In this document: piece after piece, positions 1 through 8,370 of the stretch
Layout of the letters: each line of letters opens with the position of its first letter
Position numbering within the stretch: the stretch's first letter is position 1
Assembly (NCBI GenBank): GCA_005778045.1
Contig: SXKQ01000165.1
Coordinates: forward strand, 1 to 29,040
Length of the DNA: 29,040 nucleotides
Source: Planctomycetia bacterium
GTDB taxonomy: Bacteria > Planctomycetota > UBA1135 > GCA-002686595
Reading direction: 5' to 3'
Notes under the pieces: generated by a model
Told to the model about the DNA's origin: nothing
The model's database searches: none
Seen by the model: the letters and a program-made list of their open reading frames with translations, nothing else
Position numbers and translations under genes: made by a program

Positions 1-523
1 GATCGAGCTCGAGGGCACCTATCCGCTACCCGAGGCTCAGCTCGACCGCGTCCTGTTCAAGGTCGAGGTCCCGCAGGTTTCGAGCGAAACACTGGAGACG
101 ATCCTGACCACGCGGCGCGCCGGTCGCCCGCCCGAGCACACGGCCGTGCTCGACGAGCAGCGCCTCGCGTCGATCTACGCGGCCGTCGAGCGGGTGCACC
201 TCGCTCCGGCCGTCGCGAACACGATCGCGCGGCTCGTCGCGGCCACGCATCCCGGCGCGAGCGGTGCGCCCGACAAGGTCAAGCAGTACGTGCGCCACGG
301 CGCGAGTCCGCGCGGTGCGATCGCGATCGGCGAGGCGGCGCGCGCTCATGCGCTGCTCGCCGGCAAGCCCGCAGTCGGCTTCCAGGACGTGCACGCGGTC
401 GCGCTGCCCGCGCTCGCGCACCGGCTCGTGCTCGACTATCGCGCGCGTCTCGACGGCGTGCGTGGCGCGGATCTCGTGCGCGCCGTGCTCGCGAGCCTCC
501 CCGAGACCGCGGAGCTGGGCTAG
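1..523 (+). CDS. MoxR-family AAA+ ATPase, C-terminal part (5' end outside window)
   Basis: The frame is open from the first complete codon at position 2 to TAG at 521-523, so only about the last 173 residues are present. The visible start reads IELEGTYPLPEAQLDRVLFK, the conserved MoxR sensor/arginine-finger segment (family form: N-P-x-E-x-x-G-T-Y-P-L-P-E-A-Q-L-D-R-F). YVRHGASPRGAIAIGEAARA further on matches the conserved GASPRA helix of the MoxR lid domain. Walker A and B lie upstream of the window. MoxR ATPases are chaperone-like AAA+ proteins that usually act with VWA-domain partners, and DUF58, BatA and VWA genes follow here. The next gene starts 4 bases after the stop, which indicates one operon. 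The family assignment is strong; the substrate is unknown. Confidence 0.93.
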   Translation, partial: IELEGTYPLPEAQLDRVLFKVEVPQVSSETLETILTTRRAGRPPEHTAVLDEQRLASIYAAVERVHLAPAVANTIARLVAATHPGASGAPDKVKQYVRHGASPRGAIAIGEAARAHALLAGKPAVGFQDVHAVALPALAHRLVLDYRARLDGVRGADLVRAVLASLPETAELG

Positions 524-527
524 GGCG

Positions 528-2318
528 ATGAGGGCAGCCCTCCACGCGCTGCTCGCGCTCGTGGTCGCGGTCCCGGCTCGGGCCAGCGACGTCACCGCGC
601 TGCTCCCCGACGTCCAGGTCGAGGTGCGCGCGCGTAGCGCGTGGCCCGCCAAGCTGAACAAGGGCTGGGGTCCTCTGAGACTCGAGCTCCACAACCGCGG
701 CGACCAGCCGGCTCGCCTCCGGCTCGGAGCCACCGCCGCCGACTGGCAGAACGAGCGCACGTTCCGCCAGTCATTCGAGCTCGCGCCCGGCGAGCGCGTC
801 GACACCGAGCTGGTCCTGCCCGCCGGAGGCCAGTGGGAGCAAGAGTGGAGCGTGCGGTTGCGCTCGCAGCGCTCGGATGACTGGACCGAACACAACCTGC
901 TCGGGTGCGGAGGCGAAGCCGACTACCGCGCGGTGCTCGCCGTGAGCGACCGCCCCGTGGTTCAGAGCACGGTCGCGCAGTGGTCCGAGCGACTCTCGCG
1001 GCGCGCCGTGACCAGCTACTCCTCAGCTGGCAGGCCGGCCGTCTCCGACGACATGCAGGTCGGTCACGCGCGCTACGAGGATCTGGCGCGCTCGTGGGCC
1101 GCCTACACGAGCCTCGATCTTGTCTTGATCGATGCCCGCTCCGAGCTTCCGCCCGAGGCGAGACTCGAGGCGATTGCGGCATGGGTTCGCAGCGGTGGCG
1201 TGCTGTTGGTCGCGGGTGCGCGCGGACACGCGCTCGCCTTGGAGCGTGGTTCGCTCGCGCCCTGGCTGGAAGAGCGCTTCCGCGCCCCGCATGTCGCACG
1301 CGACGCCCAGTCCTGCGGGCTCGGACTCCTCGTGTTCCATCCCACCGACGAGTGGATCGACGACGCCGACCTTCGCGACGCGGCCTACGAGCTCGCGACC
1401 GCGGAACAGCACATGGCCCCGAGACTCGACGGGACCTCGCGGGCCAGCGAGGCGCCGATCTTGCTCCCGGGTATCGGCGAGATTCCCCACCGGGTGTTCC
1501 TGCTGCTGCTGATCCTGTTCGGGGTGCTGATCGGGCCCGTCAACTTCCTCTGGATCGCCCGCAAGGGGCGGCCCGTGCTGCTGCTGGTCACGATTCCCGC
1601 CATCGCACTCGTCACCACGCTTGCCCTGCTCGCCTACGGCATCTGGTTCCAGGGCCTCGACGTGAAGGTCGCCTCCCAGTCGATGACGTTCCTCGACGAG
1701 CGCTTGCACCGCTCGTCCTGCGTCGAGCGCCGCCGCGTCTACGCCGGAATGTCGCCGGGCGCAGGCCTGCGGCCGGAGGCGGGAACGGCCTTGCACTTCC
1801 TCACCTCGACCGGGGGAGGCGGCGGCGTGCCCCGCGTTCGATCTCGGCTGCGCATCGAGAAGGATCCGACGCTGGTTCTCGCCGGCGACTACCTGCCCAC
1901 CCGCGTCCCGGTGGAGCACATTCTCCAGAGCGAGCGCGCGGCCCGCGGCCGACTCGAAGCGAGTCGCGTCGACGGCGTCCTCTCGGTCCGCAACGGCCTC
2001 GGCGCGCGCATCGAATCCCTCGTAGCCCGCGACGAGCGCGGCCGGTGGTACTCCAGCGAAGGCCTGATCGAGGCTGGCGCGTCGGCGATGCTCGCGCCGA
2101 TGGACGCGCCGCCCGACCACACGCTGGCGAGCGAGCCGGCCGACATCCTGTGGCAGTCCGACCAGCGCTCGCGCGGGGAACTGATTCCCGCCGCGACGTA
2201 CCTCGCGCGCCTCGAACACTCGCCCTTCCGCGACGACTGCGGAATCGAGACCAACGAGGTTTCCGGCCATCACCGCGTGCTCGGCGTGTGGGACCTGCAG
2301 TCGGAGGAATGGAAGTGA
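528..2318 (+). CDS. Membrane-anchored hypothetical protein of the MoxR/ABC operon
   Basis: This is a 596-residue protein. ATG 528 is chosen because it lies 4 bases after the moxR stop and begins a plausible signal peptide (LHALLALVVAVPARAS, residues 5-20). The N-terminal ~320 residues look extracytoplasmic. They contain a stretch resembling a Rossmann or GATase-like fold (LDLVLIDARSELPPEARLE, then AAWVRSGGVLLVAGARGHAL), as often seen next to VWA/BatA proteins. Two hydrophobic helices follow at about residues 322-342 and 349-371. A second soluble region of ~220 residues at the C-terminus has no motif I recognise. The position between moxR and an ABC exporter suggests an envelope role with them, but no function can be read directly. 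The last 4 bases overlap the proposed start of the ABC ATPase. Confidence 0.85.
   Translation: MRAALHALLALVVAVPARASDVTALLPDVQVEVRARSAWPAKLNKGWGPLRLELHNRGDQPARLRLGATAADWQNERTFRQSFELAPGERVDTELVLPAGGQWEQEWSVRLRSQRSDDWTEHNLLGCGGEADYRAVLAVSDRPVVQSTVAQWSERLSRRAVTSYSSAGRPAVSDDMQVGHARYEDLARSWAAYTSLDLVLIDARSELPPEARLEAIAAWVRSGGVLLVAGARGHALALERGSLAPWLEERFRAPHVARDAQSCGLGLLVFHPTDEWIDDADLRDAAYELATAEQHMAPRLDGTSRASEAPILLPGIGEIPHRVFLLLLILFGVLIGPVNFLWIARKGRPVLLLVTIPAIALVTTLALLAYGIWFQGLDVKVASQSMTFLDERLHRSSCVERRRVYAGMSPGAGLRPEAGTALHFLTSTGGGGGVPRVRSRLRIEKDPTLVLAGDYLPTRVPVEHILQSERAARGRLEASRVDGVLSVRNGLGARIESLVARDERGRWYSSEGLIEAGASAMLAPMDAPPDHTLASEPADILWQSDQRSRGELIPAATYLARLEHSPFRDDCGIETNEVSGHHRVLGVWDLQSEEWK
2303..2307 (+). 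promoter_or_regulatory. Shine-Dalgarno GGAGG that decides the ABC ATPase start
   Basis: GGAGG lies 7 bases before GTG 2315 but only 1 base before the in-frame ATG at 2309. The spacing favours the GTG start, which also gives a GTGA start/stop overlap with the preceding gene. The sequence lies inside the coding region of the upstream gene. Confidence 0.6.
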
Positions 2319-3250
2319 CGGGCGCGCTCGAGGTCCGCGCGATCACCAAGCGCTTCGACGCACTGACAGCCGTCGACGCGGTGAGCTTCACCGTCGCGCC
2401 GGGTGATATCATGGGCTTCATCGGCCCCAACGGCGCAGGCAAGACGACGACCATGCGCATCTGCTCGACGCTCGAGCTGCCGGACTCGGGGGACGTCCGC
2501 GTCGACGGAGTCAGCGTCACCGCCGAGCCGCGCAAAGCCCGGGCCCGCATCGGGTTCATGCCCGACTCCTACGGCGCCTACGCCAACACGACCATCCACG
2601 AGTATCTCGACTTCTTCACGCGCGCGTACGGGCTGCGCGGAGACGCGCGCCGGAGCGTGATCGAGCGCGTGGTCGAGTTCACCTCGCTCGGCGACCTGCG
2701 CGAGAAGCACATCGACTCGCTGTCCAAGGGCATGAAGCAGCGACTGTGCCTCGCCAAGACTCTGCTGCACGATCCCGCCGTGCTGATCCTCGACGAGCCG
2801 GCGGCCGGCCTCGACCCGCGCGCGCGCGTCGAGCTGCGCGAGCTCGTCAAGGCGCTCGCCGGAATGGGCAAGTCGATCCTGTTGTCCTCGCACATCCTCA
2901 CCGAGCTCGCGGAGATGTGCACCAGCGTGACCGTCATCGAGCGCGGCACCGTGCGCGGCACGGGCTCCGTCGCCTCGATCGCGCGCGGCGTGAGCTCCCT
3001 GCAGCGCATCTACGCGCGAGCGATCGTCGGCGCCGACCGGCTCGAGCGCACACTGCTCGAGCTGCCCTTCGTGAGGAATGTGCGACTCGAGCGCGAAGGC
3101 GTGTCGTTCGACTTCGAGGGCGACGCTCCCGCAGTGGCGAACCTGCTCGTGCAGCTGGCCGGCGCTGGACTGGGACTGTGCGAGTTCGCCCCCAAGCTGG
3201 TCGACCTCGAGGACGTGTTCCTCTCCCTGACGGAGGGCCGGCTGCAATGA
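2315..3250 (+). CDS. ABC transporter ATP-binding protein (ABC-2 exporter type)
   Basis: This is a 311-residue nucleotide-binding subunit that would power the permease encoded next. Numbered from GTG 2315, Walker A GPNGAGKTT begins at residue 37. The signature is LSKGM at 136-140, a variant of LSGGQ with Lys in the third position, as in many CcmA/YhaQ-like exporters. Walker B VLILDEP is at 156-162, followed by the D-loop AAGLDP and the H-loop SSH. The C-terminal ~90 residues form the accessory domain typical of ABC-2 ATPases. GTG 2315 is preferred over ATG 2309 because of the GGAGG at 2303-2307 and the GTGA overlap; using 2309 adds two residues. The stop overlaps the permease start as ATGA. 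The substrate is unknown. Confidence 0.93.
   Translation: MTGALEVRAITKRFDALTAVDAVSFTVAPGDIMGFIGPNGAGKTTTMRICSTLELPDSGDVRVDGVSVTAEPRKARARIGFMPDSYGAYANTTIHEYLDFFTRAYGLRGDARRSVIERVVEFTSLGDLREKHIDSLSKGMKQRLCLAKTLLHDPAVLILDEPAAGLDPRARVELRELVKALAGMGKSILLSSHILTELAEMCTSVTVIERGTVRGTGSVASIARGVSSLQRIYARAIVGADRLERTLLELPFVRNVRLEREGVSFDFEGDAPAVANLLVQLAGAGLGLCEFAPKLVDLEDVFLSLTEGRLQ
3232..3236 (+). promoter_or_regulatory. Shine-Dalgarno GGAGG for the ABC permease
   Basis: GGAGG lies 10 bases before ATG 3247, inside the 3' end of the ABC ATPase gene. It supports translation of the permease from the ATGA overlap. Confidence 0.5.
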
Positions 3251-4740
3251 ACGCGCCGACGACGACCGGCGTGCGGCTCGAAGACCGCCTCAACCCAATC
3301 CTCGTCAAGGAGGTGCGTCAGGCGCTGCGCGGCAAGTACTTCCGCGTGCTGTTCTGGATCACCCTCTTCTTGAGCACGCTGATCGGGCTCGGGGTCGTCA
3401 CGCGCTCGGTCTCGTCGGGCTCGTCCGAGACGGGCCGAGTGTTCTTCCTGGCCATCTTCGGCGCGCTTTCCGCCGCCGTGCAGTGCTTCGTTCCCTTCTC
3501 GGCCTTCCTCTCGACGAGCTCCGAGTGGGACGAAAACACCTACGACCTGTTGATCATCTCGAACCTGCGGCCGCGGCAGATCGTGCATGGCAAGCTGCTC
3601 TCGGCGCTCATCCAGGCCCTGCTCTACTACTCGACCTTCGGGCCATTCCTCGTCTTCGCGTTCCTGCAGAACGGCATCGACCTCGGCTCGGTGGGAGTGA
3701 TCCTCGCGGGCTCGGTCGCGACATCCGTGGCCCTGACGATGGTCGGCATCGCCGCCTCCAGCCTGGCCTCGGGCAAGGTGATGCGCGTCGTGGCGATGGC
3801 GCTCTTCGGCGCCGGGCTCCTCGCGGCGTGGGGCGTCGGTGTGGGATTCGCCGCAGGCATCACCTTCGAGCCCCAGATCCTGAGTTCGATCGAGGGCCAG
3901 GCCAGCTTCGTCGCCTACCTCACCTTCGCGGCCGTCATCACCCTGCTCGCGCAGTCGGTCGCCGTCGGACGATTTGCCCACGAGGAGGAGAATGGCTCGA
4001 CCCCGCTGCGCGTCATGACCACGCTGCTCGTGCTGCTTGCGAGCGGCTGGGGCGCGTGGCTCGTGAACCATTTCGGCAGCGCCACAGCATTGTTCGGATG
4101 CCACGCCGTCGCCGTGGCGCTGCTCTTCTTCCCGTGGCTTGTCGCCTCGACCGAGCCGGAGGAGCTCGGGCGTCGCGCCAGCGCGCGGGGTCCGAGGGGC
4201 AAGCTCGCGAGCATGCTCTCCATTCCGTTCCTGCCCGGCGGGGGCCGCGCGGCGATCCTGTGCTTCCTGCAGGCGCTGCTGGCCGTCGGCACCTCGCTGC
4301 TGGTGTTCGCGCTGCACGCCTCGAGCCGGCTGCTCGTCCGCGATGCACCGCTCGCGATCGCCGTGCTGTATGCCTACTTGTTCGCCTACACCGTGCTTCC
4401 TGCGGGCATCGCGGCGTTCTTCGTCCAGCGTCGTTCGGCGCGCGTGATGCTGCGCGTGCTCCTCGTCGTGGCGATTCCGCTCGGCATCGTCCTGCCCGCC
4501 ATGCTGCTGCTCTACGTCGGATCCGACCCCAAAAGCGCGTTCTCGCACCCCCTGAACCCGTTCACGACGCTGGACGAGATCCAGAACGGCGATGCATCCC
4601 CGAGTACTCTCCTGCTGCTCGCGCTCGCCCTTGCGCTGACCCTGCTCGTCAACGCCCCGCGCATGTTCGCCGGATGGCGAGAGGTGCTGCGCGCACGACG
4701 CGCGCGCGAGCAGGAGTCGCTCGATGCGCCCCGCACCTGA
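3247..4740 (+). CDS. ABC-2 type transporter permease
   Basis: This is a 497-residue polytopic membrane protein. It opens with LNPILVKEVRQALRGKYFRV, the cytoplasmic N-terminal motif typical of large ABC-2 permeases in planctomycete-like genomes. About 11-12 hydrophobic segments follow, for example RVLFWITLFLSTLIGLGVV near residue 35 and LLLLALALALTLLV near residue 460. The SSEWDENTYDLLIISNLRPR stretch resembles the conserved ABC-2 loop that contacts the ATPase. The start overlaps the ATPase stop (ATGA) and has its own GGAGG at 3232-3236. The last 17 bases overlap the DUF58 gene. It presumably pairs with the preceding ATPase as an exporter or membrane-remodelling complex. The substrate is not identifiable. 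Confidence 0.9.
   Translation: MNAPTTTGVRLEDRLNPILVKEVRQALRGKYFRVLFWITLFLSTLIGLGVVTRSVSSGSSETGRVFFLAIFGALSAAVQCFVPFSAFLSTSSEWDENTYDLLIISNLRPRQIVHGKLLSALIQALLYYSTFGPFLVFAFLQNGIDLGSVGVILAGSVATSVALTMVGIAASSLASGKVMRVVAMALFGAGLLAAWGVGVGFAAGITFEPQILSSIEGQASFVAYLTFAAVITLLAQSVAVGRFAHEEENGSTPLRVMTTLLVLLASGWGAWLVNHFGSATALFGCHAVAVALLFFPWLVASTEPEELGRRASARGPRGKLASMLSIPFLPGGGRAAILCFLQALLAVGTSLLVFALHASSRLLVRDAPLAIAVLYAYLFAYTVLPAGIAAFFVQRRSARVMLRVLLVVAIPLGIVLPAMLLLYVGSDPKSAFSHPLNPFTTLDEIQNGDASPSTLLLLALALALTLLVNAPRMFAGWREVLRARRAREQESLDAPRT
4712..4716 (+). promoter_or_regulatory. Shine-Dalgarno AGGAG for the DUF58 gene
   Basis: AGGAG lies 7 bases before ATG 4724, within the 3' end of the permease gene. It supports that start and the 17-base coding overlap. 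Confidence 0.6.
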
Positions 4741-5572
4741 AGCCTTCGCGCTCGGCGAAGCGTGGAAGCTCGGCTTCGCCCACGTTCCGCCGCGCGGCCC
4801 CGCCGGCGAGCGCGTCGGTCGCGGCACGGGCTCGAGCCTCGAGTTCCATGACCGGCGATCCTACGAGCCCGGCGACGATGTGCGCCACCTCGACTGGCGG
4901 GCGTATGCACGCACGGACGCGCTGCTCGTGCGGCAGTGGCGCGAAGAGGTGCTGGCGCGTTGCGAGATCCTCGTCGACGGTTCGCGCTCGATGGAGATCG
5001 ACTCACGCAAGGCGCAGCTCGCGCTCGACCTCGCGGCGCTCTTCTCGCGCGCGGCGGTCGAGTCCGGCGCCCAGCCCGTCCTCGTCCGGCTCGAGGACGC
5101 CCCGCGTCCCGCGACTGTGGCCGAGTTCGAGCGCGACGGACTCGCTTTCGAGAGCACGAACGGCATCGCCGAATCCCTGCGCGCGGCGAGCGGCTTGTTC
5201 CGTCGCGGTGCGATGACCGTCGTGATCAGCGATTTTCTTTCGCCGCACGATGCGCGCGAACTCGTGACGTCGCTCTCGGCGCGCTCGGGCGCGCTGGCCC
5301 TCGTACAAGTGCTCTCCGAGGAGGAGGCCGCGCCACGCAGCGGCAGCGCGCAGCGCATGATCGACTGCGAGAGTGGCGAGTCGCTCGACCTCGTGCTCGA
5401 CGAATCCACCGTGCGGCGCTACCTAGAGCGACTTGCACGCCTCACGGACGCGCTGGCGGCTGAGGCTCGTCGCGCCAACGCGCTGTTCGTTTCGCTGCTG
5501 GCCACCGAGCCCCTCGAGCGCCTCGCCCGCGAGCGCCTCGCTCCCGCTGGACTGCTCGTCCCGGCTAGCTAG
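4724..5572 (+). CDS. DUF58 domain-containing protein (MoxR partner)
   Basis: This is a 282-residue soluble protein without transmembrane segments. The DUF58 hallmark is clear at about residues 45-65: RSYEPGDDVRHLDWRAYART (family form R-x-Y-x-P-G-D-D-x-R-x-I-D-W-x-x-x-A-R). A degenerate VWA-like strand with a metal-site-like motif follows (EILVDGSRSMEID). DUF58 proteins are encoded with MoxR ATPases and VWA proteins, and that is the context here. The start is fixed by AGGAG at 4712-4716 and overlaps the permease by 17 bases. The TAG stop at 5570-5572 shares the palindrome CTAG (5569-5572) with the stop of the convergent VWA gene, so there is no intergenic space. Confidence 0.92.
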   Translation: MRPAPEAFALGEAWKLGFAHVPPRGPAGERVGRGTGSSLEFHDRRSYEPGDDVRHLDWRAYARTDALLVRQWREEVLARCEILVDGSRSMEIDSRKAQLALDLAALFSRAAVESGAQPVLVRLEDAPRPATVAEFERDGLAFESTNGIAESLRAASGLFRRGAMTVVISDFLSPHDARELVTSLSARSGALALVQVLSEEEAAPRSGSAQRMIDCESGESLDLVLDESTVRRYLERLARLTDALAAEARRANALFVSLLATEPLERLARERLAPAGLLVPAS

Positions 5573-8367
5573 CGGTCGAGTTCTCTCCGCGCCGTGCGCC
5601 GCGCCTTGGAGAGTGCATCGTCGAGGCCCTGGGAAGCGCTCGGTTGCGCAGGCGTCTTCGGGACGCTCGGTTCTGATGGCGGCGTCCGATCCGACATGGC
5701 AGCCGCCGCGGAACCGCGTGCGGCACGCTCCGAGCGCTCGGTCGGGGCAGCGACGGCGCGCGACCGTCGCGCTCGCGCCCCCACATGACGGAGCAGCTCC
5801 TCGAGACTCCCCCACAGCTGCAGCCGCCGCGCAGCGATTTCGAGCAGCAGCACCAGCAGGGCGGCGAGGACCAGCTCGCGCCGTACCACGCGCCACACGC
5901 GGGCCTCGCGATCTCCGCGCAACAGCGTTCCCAGTGGTGGCGAGATCTCGCCATCCGACTCGCGCGCGATCGCGCGCAACAGTCGCTCGCCTCGGCGCGC
6001 ATCGGCGCTGCGCTCGAACTCGGGGCTGTACGGCAGGGCGAGCGGAGGGAGCGAGAGCATGCGCTCCTCGCCGCGGGCATCGCGACCGAGCACGATCGAT
6101 CCAAGCAGCACGCCCTCGCGGAGCAGTGGAACGCGCGCTTCGTAGCGAGTCTCGCCTACGCGCTCGAGCGGAAGCGAGCTGGTCGAGCCATCCGCGCCGG
6201 TCAGTCGCACGCGCACGCGCGACATGTCCGGCGGGACGGCCGCGCCCGGATCGACCTCGACCGAGATCACCCCGTCACGGCCCGCGCGGGTGGCGTTGGC
6301 AAACAGCTCCAGCGGCTCCTCTTGGCCCGCGAGCCAGCGCGTGAGCGTGACGAAGAAACCAGAGAATCCGCGCCACTCGACGACGTCCGCACCGAAGCGG
6401 CCCCCGATCTCGCCGGAGAACGCCGCGCTGCGGCCGAGACCGCGATAGGCGAAGGCAAAGGCCGGCGTGGAGAACTCACCCTGCACGAGCGCACCCACCG
6501 TCGACTCGGGCCGCATCCAGACGAGGTTGTGTCCGCCGAAGGTCGGGAAGCCCGCCGCCGGATCGAGCTCGCCGAGGCCGTAGAGATCCGGCAGCACGCG
6601 CGTCGCCGCCGGCTCCTCCGCGAAAATCGAGCGCGCGATGCGCATCGTGTCCTGCGCGAAGAGCCGTGGAAGCTCGCTCGGATCGAGAGTGAAGTAGCAC
6701 TCACCGTTACCGGCCTCGGCGATGCTGCGCAAGAATCCTGCGTCGACGTCCGTCGGGGTTCCGAGCGCGACCACCGAGACGGTGATGGACATCTGCGCGA
6801 AGCGCGCGAGCAGCGCGGGCACGCGCTCGGGCTCCTCGGCGTCCGCGGCGTCCGCGAACAGGATGATGTGGCGGTTGCGCTGCTCGGCCTTCTCGAGCTG
6901 GCGGCCCGCCGCGAGCAGCGCCGTGTACGTGAAGATGCCGCCGCCCATGCTCTCGATGCTGCGGACACGCGAGAGGATGGGCCCCTTGTCCTCGACGCGC
7001 ACGAGGGGCTGGACGAGGTGATCCGACGAGTCGACCGCGATCACCGCGACCGAGTCGAGTGCCGAGAGCTGCTCGATCGCGGCGCACGTGCCGAGGTTGG
7101 CCAGCCGCATCTTGGGTACGCCCGGCGAGGCCTCGGCCGACATCGAGCCGGAGCGGTCGAGCGCGATACACAGCGCCACGCCGATCTTGCGCGTTTCTTG
7201 GCGCATCTCCATCGAGACCGGCAGCACCTCGTCCACCGGCGAGAGGTGCCAGCCGCCGATGCCGAAGCTCGCCTGCCCGCCGGTCATCAAGAGGCCGCCG
7301 CCGCGCTCGAGCACGAACTCACGCAGCGCGCGCATGCCGTCGCCGCCGATCCGCTCCGCGGCGACGTTCTCGAGGATCACCGCGCGGTGACGCGTGAGCG
7401 CGACGCGCTCGAGCCCGGCCGACTCCGGCGCGGCGACGACCACGGGTATCGCGGCCTGTCGCAGCGCGCGTACGAGCGAGTCCTCGGCTCCATCGTGATT
7501 GACGACGAGCACTGAGCGCTGGCCGACGACGCGCACGGCGCCGAGCCCAGTGTCGTTCTCCGGTGCGAGATCTGAGTGACCGGAGAGCCTGAGTCGATAC
7601 TCGGCCACCCCGGCCTTCGCGAGGCGATCGCGGAACGGGATGCGCGTCAGCCCCGCCTCGAAGCGCCGCCGTCCCCGCGCGAGCACCTCGCCGTCTCGCA
7701 CGAGCTCGTAGTCCGCCTCGACCGCGCTGTCGGCGCGCACCCACGCGCCCGACTGGAACGGCTCGCCGGCGCCGACCTCCGGCGGCAACTCGATGCGCTC
7801 GACCGCGAGGTCCGGCTCCGCTCCGCGCGACAGCGGCCGCACGTCGATGCGCACACCGCGCGCAAAGGCCGAGCGCGCCACCGCGACCGGGTCGCGGCCA
7901 TTCGACTCGCCATCGGAGACGAGCAACAGCGAGCCTTCGCGATCGCGGGGCACGAGCGCGAGCGCGGCGTCGAGGGCTCCGCCGATGTCGGAGGCGTCCG
8001 TGTCGAGCGCGCGCTGGAAGCCCTGAAAGCGCGCGTCGCGCTGCGGCAGCTGCTCGATCGCCGAATTGCCGCCAAACGCAAGGACGCCGATGCGATCGCC
8101 CTCGCGGCGAGATGCCTCCGCGAGGCGCAGCACCTCGCGCACGGTCGAGTCCGTGTCGGACGGCATCGAGCGCGAGCGGTCGACGACGACGACCAAGTCG
8201 CGCCCCGACTCCCCCATCCGCAGGTAGGGAGCCGCGGCAGCGAGCACGAGCAGTGCGAGCGCCAGCGCGCGCACAAACTGCGTGCCCAGTCCTTGTCCGC
8301 GCAGCTTCCACCACGCGAACGCGGCGGGCAGCGCCAGCAGCAGGAACTCGGGATGCACCAACCCCAT
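5569..8367 (-). CDS. Membrane protein with two VWA domains and GATase-like region
   Basis: This is a 932-residue protein starting at ATG (8367-8365). Two hydrophobic helices lie at the N-terminus (about residues 7-22 and 32-48). The first VWA domain has the metal-site motif D63-R-S65-R-S67. A Rossmann-like segment at about 285-380 contains VLERGGGLLMTGGQASFG, as in class I glutamine-amidotransferase-like folds. The second VWA domain has the motif D404-R-S406-G-S408 and continues to about residue 570. A C-terminal helix (ELVLAALLVLLLEIAARRL) precedes a charged tail of about 75 residues. The architecture matches large VWA proteins of MoxR/BatA loci. It is encoded 3 bases after the BatA-type gene, in the same operon, and converges on the DUF58 gene with overlapping stops. 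A role in envelope integrity with the MoxR ATPase is inferred. Confidence 0.9.
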   Translation of the reverse strand: MGLVHPEFLLLALPAAFAWWKLRGQGLGTQFVRALALALLVLAAAAPYLRMGESGRDLVVVVDRSRSMPSDTDSTVREVLRLAEASRREGDRIGVLAFGGNSAIEQLPQRDARFQGFQRALDTDASDIGGALDAALALVPRDREGSLLLVSDGESNGRDPVAVARSAFARGVRIDVRPLSRGAEPDLAVERIELPPEVGAGEPFQSGAWVRADSAVEADYELVRDGEVLARGRRRFEAGLTRIPFRDRLAKAGVAEYRLRLSGHSDLAPENDTGLGAVRVVGQRSVLVVNHDGAEDSLVRALRQAAIPVVVAAPESAGLERVALTRHRAVILENVAAERIGGDGMRALREFVLERGGGLLMTGGQASFGIGGWHLSPVDEVLPVSMEMRQETRKIGVALCIALDRSGSMSAEASPGVPKMRLANLGTCAAIEQLSALDSVAVIAVDSSDHLVQPLVRVEDKGPILSRVRSIESMGGGIFTYTALLAAGRQLEKAEQRNRHIILFADAADAEEPERVPALLARFAQMSITVSVVALGTPTDVDAGFLRSIAEAGNGECYFTLDPSELPRLFAQDTMRIARSIFAEEPAATRVLPDLYGLGELDPAAGFPTFGGHNLVWMRPESTVGALVQGEFSTPAFAFAYRGLGRSAAFSGEIGGRFGADVVEWRGFSGFFVTLTRWLAGQEEPLELFANATRAGRDGVISVEVDPGAAVPPDMSRVRVRLTGADGSTSSLPLERVGETRYEARVPLLREGVLLGSIVLGRDARGEERMLSLPPLALPYSPEFERSADARRGERLLRAIARESDGEISPPLGTLLRGDREARVWRVVRRELVLAALLVLLLEIAARRLQLWGSLEELLRHVGARARRSRAVAAPTERSERAARGSAAAAMSDRTPPSEPSVPKTPAQPSASQGLDDALSKARRTARRELDR

Positions 8368-8370
8368 GGC

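Noticed and set aside
3010..4827. 605-codon minus-strand open frame opposite the ABC permease
   Set aside because: Highly charged sequence mirroring hydrophobic transmembrane codons; no start signal and no domain.
5785..7515. 576-codon plus-strand open frame opposite the double-VWA gene
   Set aside because: Same shadow effect; the VWA metal-site motifs on the minus strand settle which strand is coding.
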